NCBI GenBank assembly: GCA_963457665.1
Contig: OY735215.1
Coordinates: 34,900,172-34,964,171, forward strand
Direction of reading: 5' to 3'
DNA: 64,000 bases
Source of the DNA: Thysanoteuthis rhombus
Taxonomy: Eukaryota > Mollusca > Cephalopoda > Oegopsida > Thysanoteuthidae
Numbering within the stretch: the first letter of the stretch is position 1; each line of letters begins with the position of its first letter. This document shows, in pieces, positions 13,593 to 28,400 of this stretch. The notes under the pieces are model-generated. The model did no database searches and was not told the origin of the DNA. It saw only the letters and a list, made by a program, of their open reading frames with translations. The position numbers were made by a program, and so were the translations under genes.

Positions 13593-16500
13593 GTATATAT
13601 ATATATATAGATGTGTGTATATATGTATATAGAGATGTATGTATAGATGTGTGTGTATATATGTATATGTAGATGAATGTATAGATGTGTGTGTATATGA
13701 ATGTATAGATGTGTGTGTATATATGTATGTGTGTGTGTATGTATGTATATATATCTGTGTATACCTGTGTGTGTATATAGGTGTGTGTGTTATAAAGATG
13801 TTTATAACTCAGTACCAGTAGTGATTTTATAACCGGATTATTTTTCTTTTTACTTTTAGTTTCTGCTTGAGGACATTACAGCCCACCAAAGGAAAGTTGA
13901 CAATGTCCTGGAAAAAGCTAAAGCCATCGTCCAGGAGTCTAATAATCCAGATGTCCAAAATTTCATTACTGACCTTGAGAGAAGATTTTTGATGGTGACA
14001 GATGAAACAAAAGTAAGATGAATAAAATAACTTCCTACACGCGTACATATCTCCCCCGAAATATAGTCATATCTCCCCCGAAATATAGTCATATCTCTCC
14101 CGAAATATAGTCATATCTCCCCCGAAATATAGTCATATCTCCCCCGAAATATAGTCATATCTCCCCCGAAATATAGTCATATCTCCCCCGAAATATAGTC
14201 ATATCTCCCCCGAAATATAGTCATATCTAAACTGGTATTGGATATTTGTGAAAATGCATTTATTTCAACACGAAAGATATTATTCTTTTATATTTCATCC
14301 TTATTGTTGGATTTAATTTTATTTGTTTATAAAATTTTTGAAGAAAATCATACCAACTTGAACTCCAAATTCATAATGTATATTTAAGCTTTCAAGTTTG
14401 ATTAGATTTTTCTTGTTAGTGTATCAGAGAATGTGTGTCTGGATCCAATGATTTTAAATATTGTCAAAACATTTGTGATGTAGCGCATTCAACTACACTT
14501 CGAACCATCATCAAGATTAGGTAAAAAAACTCTGGATGTTATTCCTCTTTCAATTTTTGAATACTCTTAAATTAGTGAAAAAACATATAACACCTATGTT
14601 GATGAAAGTTATATCCTCCACATAAATGAATCCCCAAAACCCATGCGGACACCAAAAGTAATTTTAAAAAAATAGTCTTTAAGAAAAAAAAAAAAATTAG
14701 ATCTATTATCTAAAAAAAATGCTAGCACAAGATCTTGGCATTGTTGGTCAAAAATGACCATACAGACTCAAAAATTCACTTTTTGAGATTAAAACAAAAA
14801 AATCAGAAACATTTTTAGGTGGTGCCTAGGGGTCTACTCATGCCAATTTTTCAAGTTTTTGTCTCCAAAATGTGACCAGGAGTTCCCGGAGTCACTCAAA
14901 CATGCACAAAGATAGACACTAAAGAACAAAGAGAACTGATTGGTTGGACAGGCGGTCTGGCCATTTGTGAGGTTACAGTGATTTGAGATATATATATAAT
15001 CAACTATCATCACCATTTGGATTATAGCGGTTCCTTGATCAGTGTCAAGGATTCATCTTGTACCTTAGCAGCTATACATAGAATAGTGAAAGAACTTCAT
15101 TTCAGAACTTGAAAAAAAAAAAAATTTTCCGATTGGTTCTCTTCATTTTTAAAACCAAATCTTAAATTCTATTATGGCATGAATATAATAAGACATAACT
15201 GTATGCCTTGCATATACACAGATGGACAGGTATGGTTAACAGTATTTGTCAGACACAAAGACGTGTGCGGATTAGAGTAACTACCGTTGTAATGGTCTGC
15301 TAATTTAGCTTATTGACCATTACACCAAAGCTATCATAATTTGAGGAAAAATGTTTGTAATACTTGAACAATTTGATTTCAGAGTCAACTCTTGAAAAGT
15401 GAGGAATGTGTGTCTGAACACCAATCTTTCAACAACAATCTTCAAACTGCCAACGACTGGTTGCGACAGGGAAAAGAGAAGATGGCCATTTGTATCGACA
15501 ACCATGGAGACCGTCACTCTTTGGACAATAAATTTGAACGCATCCAGGTATGATCATGTTTTGAGTCGAAGTAAACATTAAACCATCACTAATCTCATAC
15601 CGAAAACTGATATGGTGTATGTTGATCAAGTAATAGGGCAATTTCAAAGGAACTTGGAATTGGAAACTGTCAATGCAGCTTATTTCAATTTTCAAGTTGA
15701 TCTACCTGGCTAGCTATGTCTACGAGTATCAAATGTGTTGATCGCATCAGTGGAGCTAGAGGGCTGAAAATTTAAACATTTACTCCTCATGTTCAGGAAA
15801 TTTTTATTTTTTCATACCGTCCCATATAGGTTTATAGCATGAGGCTTCAATTCGCAATGTAAGTTCATGTTAAATTGATTTTAATTTGTGTCCAGCAGCA
15901 TTCATGCTTGAAAATTCAGACTTTTTATGGTGATAAACACCCAACAAAAGGCTATTGAAGTTACTTATTCATTAATCACCCCTTTTTCCAATATTTTAAT
16001 TGATCTCCCTTCGTCAACCTGGCATGTGCCAAAAGACGTTGGTTATGTGATAGTTTCTATGGAGTGACTAAACAGACGAAAGGAAGACATAAAGTTGGAA
16101 AGAATGACATAAAGTCATATAGCAGGCTAAACAAATGAACTTTATTCTGGTTGACACGTACAATCCCGCTACTGATATTTTGTGGGCTACTCCTGTGAGG
16201 ATCATTTTAGATCGCGCTTCTCTCCTGCACTGGTTGTTTTTTAAAGTAGAGAACAGCTTCTGCACATTTAGTCTGCTCTTTAGGCATAGTGTCCTTCCTC
16301 CGCAGATCAGTTGGCAAAGACACACAGCAACAGATAAACTGTAGGTTTTTGTCTGTGCTTTACAGTAGTAAAATTAATCGATTTAGTTTTCGTATAGTTT
16401 GCTTGAAGAAAGTTGAATGGCCAAATGGATAGTTCCAGTCAGTATATTAGTCACTGCATATACTGTTGGCTACCATTTTCAAGTTTGCATTAACCAACTC

Positions 16501-19334
16501 CTCCCTCTGCCGAAAAAAAGTTTCCCCTCTCTTTCGATATGGATTGCACACTTGAAACAGACTACAGAATGATTCAGTCCAAATGATTTGGAAGCAGCAA
16601 AAAGAGATAAATAGTTCATACAAGTCTTGAAATGGTTAATTTATTATTGCATAACATATAATGGTACTAATATTTTTTGATAAATTACTTTTGCAGGAAA
16701 TCCGTAGTACTTTTCAAGAATTTGAGTCTACTTTGGATAAGTGTAAATCTTCATGTGAACTGGCACTACAGACAACTGCCAGCCGTGGTCAGCAAGTGAT
16801 GAAACAAGAACTGGACATGGTATACCTGGACTGGGATGATTACAAAACCAAACTGACTACCCACAAAGAGAATTTGGAACAAGGCCTGGCACACTGGGAC
16901 AAATATGAAGAACAGTTTGAGAAGCAACAGGCTTGGTTGAAAGAACTGGAGAGAAAGAGCAAGGAATTTAAACTTGTATCAACCAAATCTGCAAAAGAGG
17001 AACAGTTTGGGATTTACAAGGTATGTATTTGCAAACACATCTATATATACATATATACACATCTATATATACATATATACACATCTATATATACATATAT
17101 ACACATCTATATATACATATATACACATCTATATATACATATATACACATCTATATATACATACATGATTGTTAATTTTTAAAAAATTGCTTTCAGTTTA
17201 TTTTATTTCAAATTCAGTGCAGTTATATATAATATTGCTCTCTGATTTTTATTTAAATGTTCGGAATCGGAAAAACACCCAATTTTACATTCTTAGCACT
17301 AACCAAATTTTTCTAAACAGTTATTTATTCTATGTAGTTGTTCTATTTTGTCAATAGTGGTTACATTATTTCTTGAGCACTTGAAACCTCCCTTTTCCCT
17401 GATTTACCGTGTAAAGTAAAGAAAAAATGTTAAAATTATTTGCTGTGCATCTCTATAGTAAAATTATTTTGCAATGCATTTCTATTGTAAAATTATTTTG
17501 TAATGCATTTCTATAGTAAAATTATTTTGCAATGCATTTCTATAGTAAAATTATTTTGCAATGCATTTCTATAGTAAAATTATTTTGCAATGCATTTCTA
17601 TAGTAAAATTATTTCGCAAGGCATTTTCATAGTAAAATTGTTTTGCAAGGCATTTTTATAGTAATATCATTTCGCAATGCATTTCTTTATCAAAATTATT
17701 TTGGAATGCATTTCTATAGCAAAATTATTTCAGAATGTATTTCTATAGCAAATTATTCTCGAATGCATTTCTATAGCAAAATTATTTCAGAATGTATTTC
17801 TATAGCAAATTATTCTCGAATGCATTTCTATAGCAAAATTATTTGGAATGTATTCAGTTTCTCTTTTTGTGATATTGATTTTTGATGATTGAATACACTA
17901 TTTAACTGAAATGTGATGAAAGATCTTAGGAAGCAAGAGAAATTACTTTGATGACTGAATAATGGTGGTAAGAGTTTTTATGGATTAAATATTTTGCAAA
18001 AAATTGCTGAAAACCTTTGTATGAACAAATTGAATTTCACGTATGAACTTGAAAATAGATTGAATACTTTTGTATATTTTGGATCCAACTCTCGGGACCA
18101 TCTTCATTAAAAGATTATATTGTCTCTAAAATAACGTTCGGTGATTTTCTTTTTCTTTTAGTTCAGATTGATGAATTTTTGAAAATATCTGCTTGGTCAG
18201 ATGATTGGCAAAGCACTTTTATCTACTTTAAATATGCAAGCAGTAAAGAATATGAATGTTAAGCATTTGAAACAATGTTTAAAATTTATGACTTGTCAAA
18301 AACTATGAAAAAAACAATCAAACTGTGAATGCTGATGTTTTTTTATCCATTTGGGACTGGGGTATTCTTTCTGTACTCTTTTTCCTCCCTCTCTGGTGGG
18401 ATTTTTTATTCATCTATTTTAAAATTTTTTGAGAAAATGATACTCCCAAACCCAGAGGTTCATGTAGATACTAGCAATCTAATATTTGCAAAATATTTAA
18501 TTAGCCATTCCGAGAAAATGATTGCTTTCAGTGCTGTCATCACCACCAAAGAATTGTCTTGAATCACTTTTCAATTTTCTGCCAGACTGAGAAATTTTTC
18601 ACAATATCTTGTCAGCCACTCCCGAACAATCATTGTTTTAACTGCTTTCATCTATATTATTCATCTATAAGACTCGGCAGGAATTTCCATATCTTGTCAA
18701 CTGCTTATATAAAAATATCCACTTTCTAGTATGAAGTTAGCTGCAGTTATAGTTTTATGACTTTTGTGTTATTCACTTGAATTCTTTGCTTGTAAACAAG
18801 AGTAAATTTCAATCTATGAAACAGGAACAGAATCAGCCTCCATTAAAGTCTTTCCTTAGTATAGTTAATCATTTATGCCTACACTAGGAATGCACAGGGA
18901 TTCATTGAAACTATAAACATAAAGTAAGTTTAATATACTCAGCTAAGCATTTTTAAATTTAGACTCTTCAAAACACACACTCGCACACTCATATATATAT
19001 ATATATATATCCTTTTATTTATAAGAAATGGATATATTTGATCAGATAGAATGATTATACATTGCATTATATAGAATCTTGCTTGAAATGATCTCCCATT
19101 GTTAAATGGTTAATGTATCACTTGCCCTGGACATCGTAAATAGAATAAACAATTGGAGAAAATGCAGCAACCCCAGTTTCTTTAATTGTTTATTCTATTT
19201 ATGCTGTCAAGGTGTAATGACGGGAAATCATTTTAAATAAGTTTCTATATAACACAATTTATAATCCTGTGTGGTGTACGTGTGATAATTACAGACAGTT
19301 TCATATTCTGTTGGATATAAACTGTTCAATCTAA

Positions 19335-19415
<81 letters not shown>

Positions 19416-22400
19416 ACTTTTTAAAAATTCATGCGTGCTGACTTATTGATACATCCTCATATGTGTTGAATGTATGTTCGTAGCCTGACAGCTTTTAGCA
19501 AAATTTTAATCTACAATTTTCACTGTATAATGTTCAGTAGTGAAATGTTGGGTTAAGTTTATTGATAAAGAAAAAGATATGTTGAAAAACAATTTTTTGT
19601 TGTCTGAAACAAATATTTATTCATTTATTTAAATGAAGACTGACTCTTTTATTTCCCATTAAATTTCACTTTCCATCATATATTGTGAGCATTTAAAAAA
19701 GATCAGGCTCATTCTATAGGAAATCATATGATCATCTTCATCTAGTCTGCCATTTGTTCTCATCATTATATGTGAAGATCATTCTCATAATTATACGCAA
19801 AAAATATGGTGATATCCAAATATTTTTTAAAAAATTGTCTTTATGAGTAAAAAAATAAAATTCTTTGTTTCATTGTTAAATGTGGTTGTTTACTTGTCTG
19901 TGATAGCATTTTTAAGTTGACTATACTTTGTGTTCTATAAATTGAATTGCTAGTAGCATTCAACTTGAATTTGGAAATATTCATATGAAAACTGAATTTA
20001 AGATGGAGAATTGTGTCAGTGATAAACAACTTGTAAAATAATGAAGAGTTTGTATAATAATTTTCATGAGTAAATGATAATGTTAATTATAAGAAGAAAA
20101 AGAACACTGAAGAAAGCAAAAAGATACAGTTAGAGTAAATTATACAGCTCTTATTGATGCATTCTGAGTAAATGTTACACTAATGATATAATAAAAGGCA
20201 TCCTTTCCTTTATTACTACTAAAAGATCTAAATAGATGTGTTCATAAAAAAAAAATCTTATTTATTCATTCATTTAAAAAATTATTTTGCCAGATTGTGG
20301 CACTTTAATCCTTGACGGAGCACACAGATACTCTGATCCTGGATAGAAGTGCCAATCCATACGTAAATATTCCAGTCATTTTTTTTATGGGTATTTTGCT
20401 GGTATTATATATATTACATATTTATTTTGTAATTCATTTATTGGTGAGTGAAAATGTTTTCCTTTTTGATAAAGGAGATATAATGCTTTATTATCATAGT
20501 AGTGATTTTTTTTTAATGAAGATAATGGTGAATGTGTGGCTCTGAGTGAATTTTGTTTGTCTAACAATAATATGCTCTCCACTACCTTAACTATTGGTGA
20601 AAGCCATAAATAGTTTTTACTATACATATAAACCCTGTTAAGTCATGTGTTTTCTACTAATTTGTTTGTGTACATTGTATTTTGTAAACATTTTAATTGA
20701 TTTTATCTGTTTTGTTTTAAAAAATGTCTACTGTTTTTGTTTTATTATTGATATTGTATATGCTGGACTACAAGACAATTTAATTGGTCTTCAAGGGCAT
20801 TTTTGAAGACAACCACTTAAGGCAACTCCTATAAGCCACATAACTGTCCATATCAGCCCACTAGTCTCAATAACAGTGCATTGAATGCAATGTGATATTT
20901 GCTTAGATTTAAAGAAAAATTAGATTTCTGTCTTATATACATGCATATACAGTAATCCTTTTTGCAATGTTTTGATGTATTTTTATTTGTTTTATTTTGA
21001 AGAGCATGGTTCCAAGATGCAATAAGCTTTTGAAAGATGTGTTTAATTAAATTTAAAATCAATTTCTTAAACTTTTCATCTTATTAAAAACTTATGGATT
21101 GTATGTATATAAAAAGGCTGTAATAAGATAACAAAATTAAAATCCAGAATTTGATTTTTAATTTGATTAAAACACATTTATTTTTTAAGTGGTATTTATT
21201 GTGTTTTGGATCCACACTCTTTATTTGTTGCTCATGTTTGTTTCGCTTGTAATGTATGTATTTATCAAATCTTTTAGAAATCAGTTTTAATTTTTGCCCA
21301 TTTGCTAGTTAGTAGCCAATGGTAATATGTCAGTGGCCATGTTTCCTTAAAGCCGAATTCAATTTTTGATGTTTTTTTTCTTCATTTGGATGTCTCTTGT
21401 CCACGGAAGCAGATATTCAATGTATCAAGAAAATAAACAAAAATAATTAAATGAAAAATATAGAATACTGCTATCAAAATAAATTTACATTAAATTTCTC
21501 ATTCTACCATTAAAAACAAACTACAGTATTCTACCAATTTTCTCTCGATAATGATTTTTAAGTTAATGATTTTGCCAGATCAACTAGGTTCAAGTTAATA
21601 CAAAGTCAATAATACCTCTCTAATTCAACATTCTAATTTCAGTTCATTAGATTCAGGACTCTTTCTATCTTTAATTATTTATCTTTATTTGCTCCTTAAA
21701 ACACAACTTCATACAGAATTATAATTTCTCATCCATTTTGATTCTTTATATTAAAACCAGCTGACAAGGCAAGTAGATATTGTTGGCCTTCTTTGATACA
21801 AGGCTTCTAGTCTTGAGCACTCTTCAAATATTAAATTCAGTCTCAGTAGTTTGTACAACTATCATGTTTAGAATAGACAGTCTGTCTATTCATGGCACAT
21901 TTGATTGTGCATAAACGTGATAGTTTTGCTGTACACCCTTGGAGACAACATAGTTTAAGTTTTTCGGTACTTTGATGTTCTCTCGTACTGGTATGAATCA
22001 AATGTGTGTTAATCATCATGACTGACCATTATCTGTCAGTTATAAGCCATTTCCAGGATTTCATGTTGGCAAGATAAGCTGAAATCTTGAAATTTAAATC
22101 TGGATTGAATAAGCACTAATCATTGCATACATCTCTGACCCATCACTCTATGGGTCACTTGATTCTTTAGCAAAAACAGTTGAGAAACCAATAGGTATTT
22201 GTTGAAATTAGCCAAATTTGGCACAAGGTTAAATTTCTTGAGCATTCTACAAAGATCAAGCTCATTCTCAGTAACCTGCGAGACTAACCAGTTGATTACA
22301 TATGCTCACTAAATTGTAGCAAGTTTTAGCTTTTTTTTTTAGTAAATGATCTTAATCTTTAATTTGTGAATTTTTCAAATAGCTGTTTGTACCCTAATTA

Positions 22401-25400
22401 TTTCATCCAGCTAACAAGATTTTTTCTCTCATATTAACTCAGAAGAAATTTTTGGGTGATATATCCTCACATTGCATGGTTTAATAAAACATCTCATAAC
22501 AACTCCAGGAATCCAAAAACATATTGTACGTAGAGAATATATACTGATTTAAAATGTTTTATATTCCTAGATTTGAAAAAAACAAAATGCACCGACATTC
22601 TTCCTTTATAGATCAAAAACATTTTTTCTTTTCCTTCAGCTCTTTATTCCCCTTTCAATCATCCTTGTCTGATTTCAGGTTTTTAACAAAAATTCATTAT
22701 TTTATGTACATAAATATCATTATTCCAGAACTACTGTCAGTTCAAATGAAAAAAAAACAAACTCTTGTTGAATATTATTCACATGTTTAGATCATTTCAC
22801 TAATCATGTGGATATATATTTGAGGATGAATCAATAAGTCTGTAGCCCAACACAATCATTAGCTGAACTTTAATCTGAAATTTCTGCCATGTAATATTTG
22901 ATCTATGTGATTAATGAAGAAACATTGGATCAAATGCATTGACAAGGTATGAGATTGTATTGAAAATATTTTTTTTGTAAAATAAAGGCCTTTTCTTCAT
23001 TAAGCTACAAGTTTATTGACTTATCTATATACAAGAATGCATCAATGTCTATAGCCTGTATGTTAGCTGAATTTTTTTAACTGAAATCTGAATGCAATGA
23101 CGAAGTAAGAGATTATGTTCAAAAAAATAGTTTTGCGGAATAAAAGAATTGCTACAGACTTGTTGACTCACCTACGTATCTCATTGCAGTTAATTGGGGC
23201 ACAATGACGATTGGGAAATTTGCCCTGGTTATCTAAAGCAACCTATAAAAAAATTCAAATGTGTATTTTCAGTTTTAGTATAAAAGTATGTAATAGTAGC
23301 AAACATTAAATAATTTTTCATGTTCAATTGGTCAAAAATTGAAAATTGTTCTATTTTGCAAAAACCAGAACAAATTGAGTTAATTTTCACCGATTTTTTT
23401 TTTTCTTATAGATTTAATAACATATCGAATAATCATGAACTGTAATGCTTATTCACGTTTGAAGAATCTATCTCACATGTCCTACTGTAGTCTCTTAATT
23501 CATTCCGACCTGAATTATCAAAGGTAACGAAGCAATGGATGGATTTAAGATTTTTCAATTTGTGAGAAACCTTCTGAAATCATATATCATTTTGAAGGTT
23601 ATAAAATATGGATTTCATTTATGGCAAACATAATGTTCATGTGACCTTACTATGTATTGAAAATGGCTGCAAAATTTAAAGTGCATCTATATATGTACCC
23701 AGCTTGAATAAGTTAGGAGACTGCGTGTGAATAAAATTAATGTATTTACCTAATGAACGTAACTGACTGCTCACATTACCTTTATTACATGAAATGTAAT
23801 ACATCTATGTTTCAGTGCGTCCTGGTTAGAGGTTTTAGCGATTAGGATTTTGGAATACAACTGCCACCTTATAATTGTATCTATACTCTAATAGGATGCT
23901 CATATGATACATAGCATATAGTGCCTGAATGAAGCTGACAAGACAGAGAGAGCCAATCTTTTTTGCTTTGTTCAAGCTGGCCCAATTAAACATTGATGGC
24001 CCAAATAAATAAAGGAAATTATTATGAATATGAATTAGTGTGTGCGCATGTGTTTTCAATGATTTAAAAAAATTTTTTTTTATCCTTTTTAGGTTTTTAA
24101 TACAGCGAGAAAAAAGTATGATCTGGTTTACATTTTAACAGTGTTGAGAAAATAGTGATATTTATGTATATAACTTTTGTGTTTTTCCTCTCACCCCCCA
24201 TCTCTTTTCATTGCCAGTAATGCGCACCAGAGTACAATATTGATCGAAGGGATTTTATTTATTCATTTAATCTATTTTTCTTTTTTCATTATCGCCCAAC
24301 CCTGACAAGAGGGAGGGGAGTAAAAAAAAAACAAACAAAAAAACGTTATTTTCATTCTATGGACATTTTTTGTGTAGGAATTGCTGACCACTTTACACGA
24401 GAATGAAGGCCAAATTCAGGAACTCAACCACATTGTAAGATTCACTCCTACGTACGACTTAACCCTAGGGAGCTTCTTCTCCTCTCGATATGAATCCAAA
24501 TCTCATTTCGGTCATCATCATTTGTTCTCATCATTCCAGCTGATGCTAAAAATTGACCCTTTTTTTTTTTTTAATGCTTGGATTACCGAACTGTCAATAA
24601 TAACTGGCTGACCCCTTTTTTGTTATGTTTTTGCATCTTGCTTATTCATTCCTCCATCCTTCTTTTCTTCTTCATTACTTGAATTCATTCACATAATAAA
24701 CACTACTCACCGAAGAACTTAACAGTATCATAACCTAATATGCCTTATTAAATGCTAATACAAAAATGTATTTAAACAATTGGCACTTGCAGATACAGCT
24801 TAGTAGTATAGCATGAGACTGTAAACATTGCAAGATCAAAGGGTTGGTTAGGGCTTGTTGCCAAAACTTGTTTAGTAGCGCAAAACCCATCAAAAATTTC
24901 ACTCAAAACATTGATATAAAAAAAAATATGCTGAACTTGATGTTATATAAGAAGACGTTTTAAAAATATATTTTTGATAATTTCATGCATTGTAGAGATC
25001 CATAAATTGAATTGAATCATTTGAATCCTAGTGCAGACTCTACTTGTTGAAAATATAAGCATCTCTCATGGAATGAATCTTCATGGAACAGAAAATAAAT
25101 CATTATTCAATGAAATATTTGGATAGTATCCTCGTTTTTATTTTTGTTACTGTTTTGGTTGGAGTGTGCAAAAGTTTCCTGCCAAAAAATTTCCAACTGT
25201 GTTTTTAGTTTTTAGTTTAAAAAAAAAAAAAAAAAAAAAGCCCAAGGGACTTTTGCACACAAATAGTTGGGCAATTTTGTTAACTTGTATCAACTAAGTA
25301 ATTGCTTCATGCAGTGATCTCACTCTAAAAGAGCTTTTCTTATAAATGGCCAATATGCATATATGACTGCTTTTGCTTGATGACAACTTTCTATGTTAAT

Positions 25401-28400
25401 TTATTTCTCCTGAACGGTCACCATGTATATATGGCCAAGAGATACATGTTTTGAATCAGAAACCCTCATCACTCCCTTTTGTGCAACCAAAAATAAGCAA
25501 TCTGGGAATCACATCAGCTTTTCAACCTTTTAAAGCACAAAATTTTTTGAGGATGATTACAAAAAAAATATTAAGATCTAATTTGCATTTGAGCAGATTG
25601 TAGTCATCTTGGTAAAGCTTTCTTGCCATTTTACACAAAATGCTTCATGTTTTGCTTCAAAATAACAGTAAAAAACTGAATAGAATGATTACAGTATTTT
25701 ACTTCAAAATTTTGCCAATATATTTGTGCTATCTATTAGTTATATGCGCAGCAGACTTCTAGCCATATTTTCCTACATCTCAACTGCTGACTGAGCGGGG
25801 TGGTGGTGGTCACAATTCAGCGATGGTGGTACCTAAGGAATTAAATTGTCTTTGTTGCACAAACTGCAAACTGATATTCACACTTCCCATGTAAAGCACA
25901 GCACGGATCGCATTACATACAAAAATATATTATTGCATTCTACTCACAAAAATTGGGGATTGAATTATCCATTGTACTCTGCAGAATATGGTAAGTAAAA
26001 GAAGAAATGAAAATTACTTGATATGGAATGTTTTAAAGATACAAGTCTCAAGGTATAGAATGTTCAACTTACACACAACTTGTATTTACAAATGGACTGC
26101 CATAAAACCTTTTTTATTCAATCATGATTGCTCTACTATTTTAAAAAAATACTTAACTGTTTTAAGGACTGTTCCTTTTATGCTTTTTTTACAGTACCGT
26201 ATACCTTCACACATGCACATAGATTCTCTCTATTTTCCCTACAGCACCACCATGTGCTATGATTGTTATATTATTTATCCATTATATTATATCTAAAATG
26301 TTTTGGCATATTTGGAAGCATTTTTCAAGTGTTTTTATATGCATAGAAGATAAAATAAATACTATATACAGAGACAAACATTGACTGATGCTGAATAAGA
26401 ACCATATATATACCTGTTCTGACTTACCAACAAAGTCAACTTGAAGACAGATTTACGAATGAATATTATAACCCGGGGTCTGCCTGTGATTTAATAATCG
26501 GGATGAGGATGGGGGGAACTGATTGGTTAGGAAATAGGCCCAAGTAGCAAGTCTCATTTTTGAAGTGACCTCAAATATACATAACATTTTAATAATTCTT
26601 TTTCTATTTATTTATTAGCATTTTTGAAGCTAATTCATCTCACTTTCAAAATTAACTCTTTAAAAAGAAAACAAAAAAACAACTTTTCTCTCCTGCATGA
26701 AATTTCTTCAAATAACCGTTAATTTTTTTTGTTTCTTTTCAATGGTATGTCTTTTTTTTATTATTACCTGACAAAAATGGAATGTTTATAAACATACGCT
26801 ATTTTGTTAATTTTTCTTGTATGCAGAAAAGGTATTTCATGATAAGATAGAAATTATTTAAGAAAAAGGTTTTACATAATTTCAGTCTTGTAATTAAATA
26901 GCTTTTCTGCAAACAAGAAAAAATTAACCAAAAAGTTAGACAAAGTTTGTCCATTTTTTTCTTCTTAATAACGTGTTTATTTGAAGCATTACTGCCTTGA
27001 TATATATATATATATATATAGATTATTCATTCTTGTTTATTCTCCTGCATGTAAATCCTACTATTTACTGCTTTGTTTGTTGTATTTTGCATGAATTTGT
27101 GCATGCTTTTTTGTACTTTATGATTAAACTTACCATTATTTAAACACTTATTCAAGAGAAAGAGGTACAGTGTGTCCGAATTGTTAATGGCACAGAATGT
27201 AATTGCTAAGCCAAGTTCAAACTCCAGAAGATACAGTTTCGCTATGGCGCGAATCCATCTCTTCTCCCAGTTGTGGGTAAATAGCATGGCAGACTGGATT
27301 CTGTAGCCATGATTGACAACTAGTCTAGGAGATGGACAACCCTGATTCCAAACCAGATTGAAGAGGGATGTGCTCTGTCTGGTTAACCTGCCCTTGACAC
27401 ATCCATGATGGAAATAATCTGTGATGCCCCAATGACCCCGCACTGGGTTAAGTGATAGGTCAATGTAGAAAGGTTAAAAAAAACGCTGCTAACCCTTTGA
27501 TCACTGATCCCCTCCCTCCTCAAATGTATGACTCTTTCGCACTGACACCTAGGAACTATATAACATGCGCTGTGTTTGAACAATATCCTGAGTCAGATTT
27601 TTACGGACAGAGGGCCACGATTCCAGGAGATCACATGGACAGACAAGCAGCAAATATAAAAAGTCCTGTGATGGATCAATATCCCCTGGTCAGATTCTGA
27701 TTTCTGGGAAATCAGAACATATCAATGTTCGTAACCAAAACACATGTTAGTAGCTGTTAGAGTGATGGCTCTACTTCATAGACTCTCAAAAGGTGGCTGC
27801 TGCATGTTTAAAGAATTAAGAATGTTTTAAGTCAGATTTGTTTTGAAAAGATTCAAAATTTCTTTTGTCATTAAGTTGTCTACAAAGTTGTCAGAATAAC
27901 TATGAATTTGTTTTTGTTTGTTTATTTTTAACTAAAATTTTACATTAGTAAAAAATATAATTCTCTTACTGATTTGTTTTGTTGTGGTTCTTAAGATGGG
28001 CTCCATTAAATTTTTTTTCGCGTACTAATTACTATTAGGAATATTTAAGATGTTTTTGTTTTTTTGCAGGGGGCACTAATCTTTAAAAAAAGCAACTAGT
28101 AAATCACCCCATACCAGCTCATTTTCTCTTTTAATGCATTTTCAGCTTGTTTCCTCTAATATTGGGCATTATTTTATCATTTCTATCTATTTGTTATTTT
28201 GAAACCCGGTCACATGAATGGTGGAAAAATCACTACTGATTGTGTTGATAAATAAGTGACCATTTTTATTAGAATTATGGAAAGTATGATCATTACCACT
28301 TGATACAAGAATCATGGCTCCTAGGAGAGCACTGTCATATCTTCCATGGAGCAGCATGTGCTTGAGAAAGGACTGTGTGCACGGTCTTGTCATAGCTTGG

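Noticed and set aside
14047..14222. CRISPR-like regular repeats
   Set aside because: Units are head-to-tail without spacers, in a eukaryotic intron; an ordinary minisatellite.
24435..24530. Continuation of the 24378 B-like exon to a full 51 codons (S-S-R-Y resembles the B end)
   Set aside because: The S-R-Y lies about five residues out of register, no GT donor sits at the expected end, and the middle part has no B-type character.
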